Shown one piece after another: positions 63,655-64,000 of a stretch of DNA of 64,000 bases (its first letter is position 1; each line of letters begins with the position of its first letter). The notes below the pieces were generated by a model. It worked only from the letters and a program-made list of their open reading frames with translations, was not told the DNA's origin and searched no databases. The translations under genes and the position numbers were made by a program. Origin of the DNA: Rhodopirellula halodulae (GTDB taxonomy: Bacteria > Planctomycetota > Planctomycetia > Pirellulales > Pirellulaceae); contig NZ_JAJKFV010000029.1 in the NCBI RefSeq assembly GCF_020966775.1, positions 489,001 through 553,000 on the forward strand. Reading direction: 5' to 3'.

Positions 63655-64000
63655 TGCATCACCAGTTCGGGGGCCAGGTCGGCCAAGCGGTCCAGCAGAT
63701 AGAGGTCAACGTCGCGAGCCGCTTCTAACTTCATGACACGCTCGGCGATCGCTTCGCACTGTGTGATCGAAACGTTGCGAATGACTTTTTTGACGCGAGG
63801 CAGTGCTGACGGCGGGACGCTGAGGTTGCGAACGCCCATGCCAAGCAGCAGCAACGCCCGACCTGGGTTGCTGCTCATTTCACCGCAAACGCTGACGGGC
63901 GTTTGGCTCTTTGCCGCCACGTCGATGCTGTGCTGGATCAACCGCAAGACCGCCGGATCACTGGATTGATAGAGGTCCGCGACGTATTCGTTGCTTCGGT
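63651..64000 (-). CDS. ptsI: PTS enzyme I, C-terminal end (partial)
   Basis: The frame is open to the right edge, so only the last ~115 residues are present. They read NEYVADLYQSSDPAVLRLIQ then TPVSVCGEMSSNPGRALLLL and GVRNLSVPPSALPRVKKVIR, the PEP-binding barrel end of enzyme I, including the conserved Cys in VCGEM. Enzyme I passes phosphate from PEP to HPr. Planctomycetes often have PTS phosphotransfer proteins for regulation rather than sugar uptake; nothing here shows which. Confidence 0.87.
   Translation of the reverse strand, partial: RSNEYVADLYQSSDPAVLRLIQHSIDVAAKSQTPVSVCGEMSSNPGRALLLLGMGVRNLSVPPSALPRVKKVIRNVSITQCEAIAERVMKLEAARDVDLYLLDRLADLAPELVMQ

Overview
The window looks like a piece of the chromosome of a marine planctomycete of the Rhodopirellula type (Pirellulaceae). 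The evidence is a moderate GC content, DUF1559 prepilin-like and TIGR03067-like proteins, neighbouring secreted sulfatases, a XylR/AraC-type regulator, few Shine-Dalgarno sites, and a 23S-5S rRNA unit with no 16S gene in front of it. The genus is inferred from general knowledge; no database search was run.

Left part (1-13990). A BatD-BatE-like fusion enters from the left edge and is followed by a secreted glucanase-fold/lipocalin-like protein. A tight minus-strand run then reads aroH-type chorismate mutase, an unknown protein, an FHA-GAF sigma-54 activator, a TerB-like protein, coaB and pyrD, with gaps of 5 bases or less or 4-base overlaps. Beyond it lie a DUF4430-like lipoprotein, a hexuronate-type pair (PfkB sugar kinase and SDR oxidoreductase), recJ and rpmG.

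Pseudopilus locus (14208-21059, minus strand). An ECF sigma factor and a one-TM putative anti-sigma protein head a chain of three different GspF/PilC-like platform proteins and three minor pseudopilins resembling GspI/H, GspJ and GspK. All are joined by 4- to 8-base overlaps, and a DUF1559 prepilin follows. No GspE ATPase or GspD secretin is in the window. This is the most unusual system seen.

Middle (21186-34406). A YtrA-type GntR regulator with an ABC ATPase and permease is followed by an enolase-superfamily epimerase and a DUF1611 protein (a possible D-glutamate catabolic DgcA/DgcN pair) with a divergent XylR-like regulator and a palindromic operator candidate. Then come a beta-CASP metallohydrolase, an FAD amine-oxidase-like protein, a KaiC-like ATPase and a TlpA-type thioredoxin protein with calcium-loop-like repeats.

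Ribosomal RNA region (34600-38860). A consensus-like promoter precedes tRNA-Ile(GAU) and tRNA-Ala(UGC). An 809-base spacer follows, then 23S rRNA within a near-perfect processing stalk, 5S rRNA and a strong terminator.

Right part (38950-64000). This holds small membrane proteins, DUF58, a secreted cyclophilin, an EVE protein, a PQQ-type beta-propeller, SixA, a metallophosphoesterase, a class III aminotransferase, purQ, a methyltransferase, a cluster of REP-like palindromes, a ResB-CcsA fusion for cytochrome c maturation, a lipoprotein with a duplicated domain, an FdhF/YdeP-like molybdoprotein, two sulfatases, an RNase E/G, a DUF2344 protein and the end of ptsI at the right edge.
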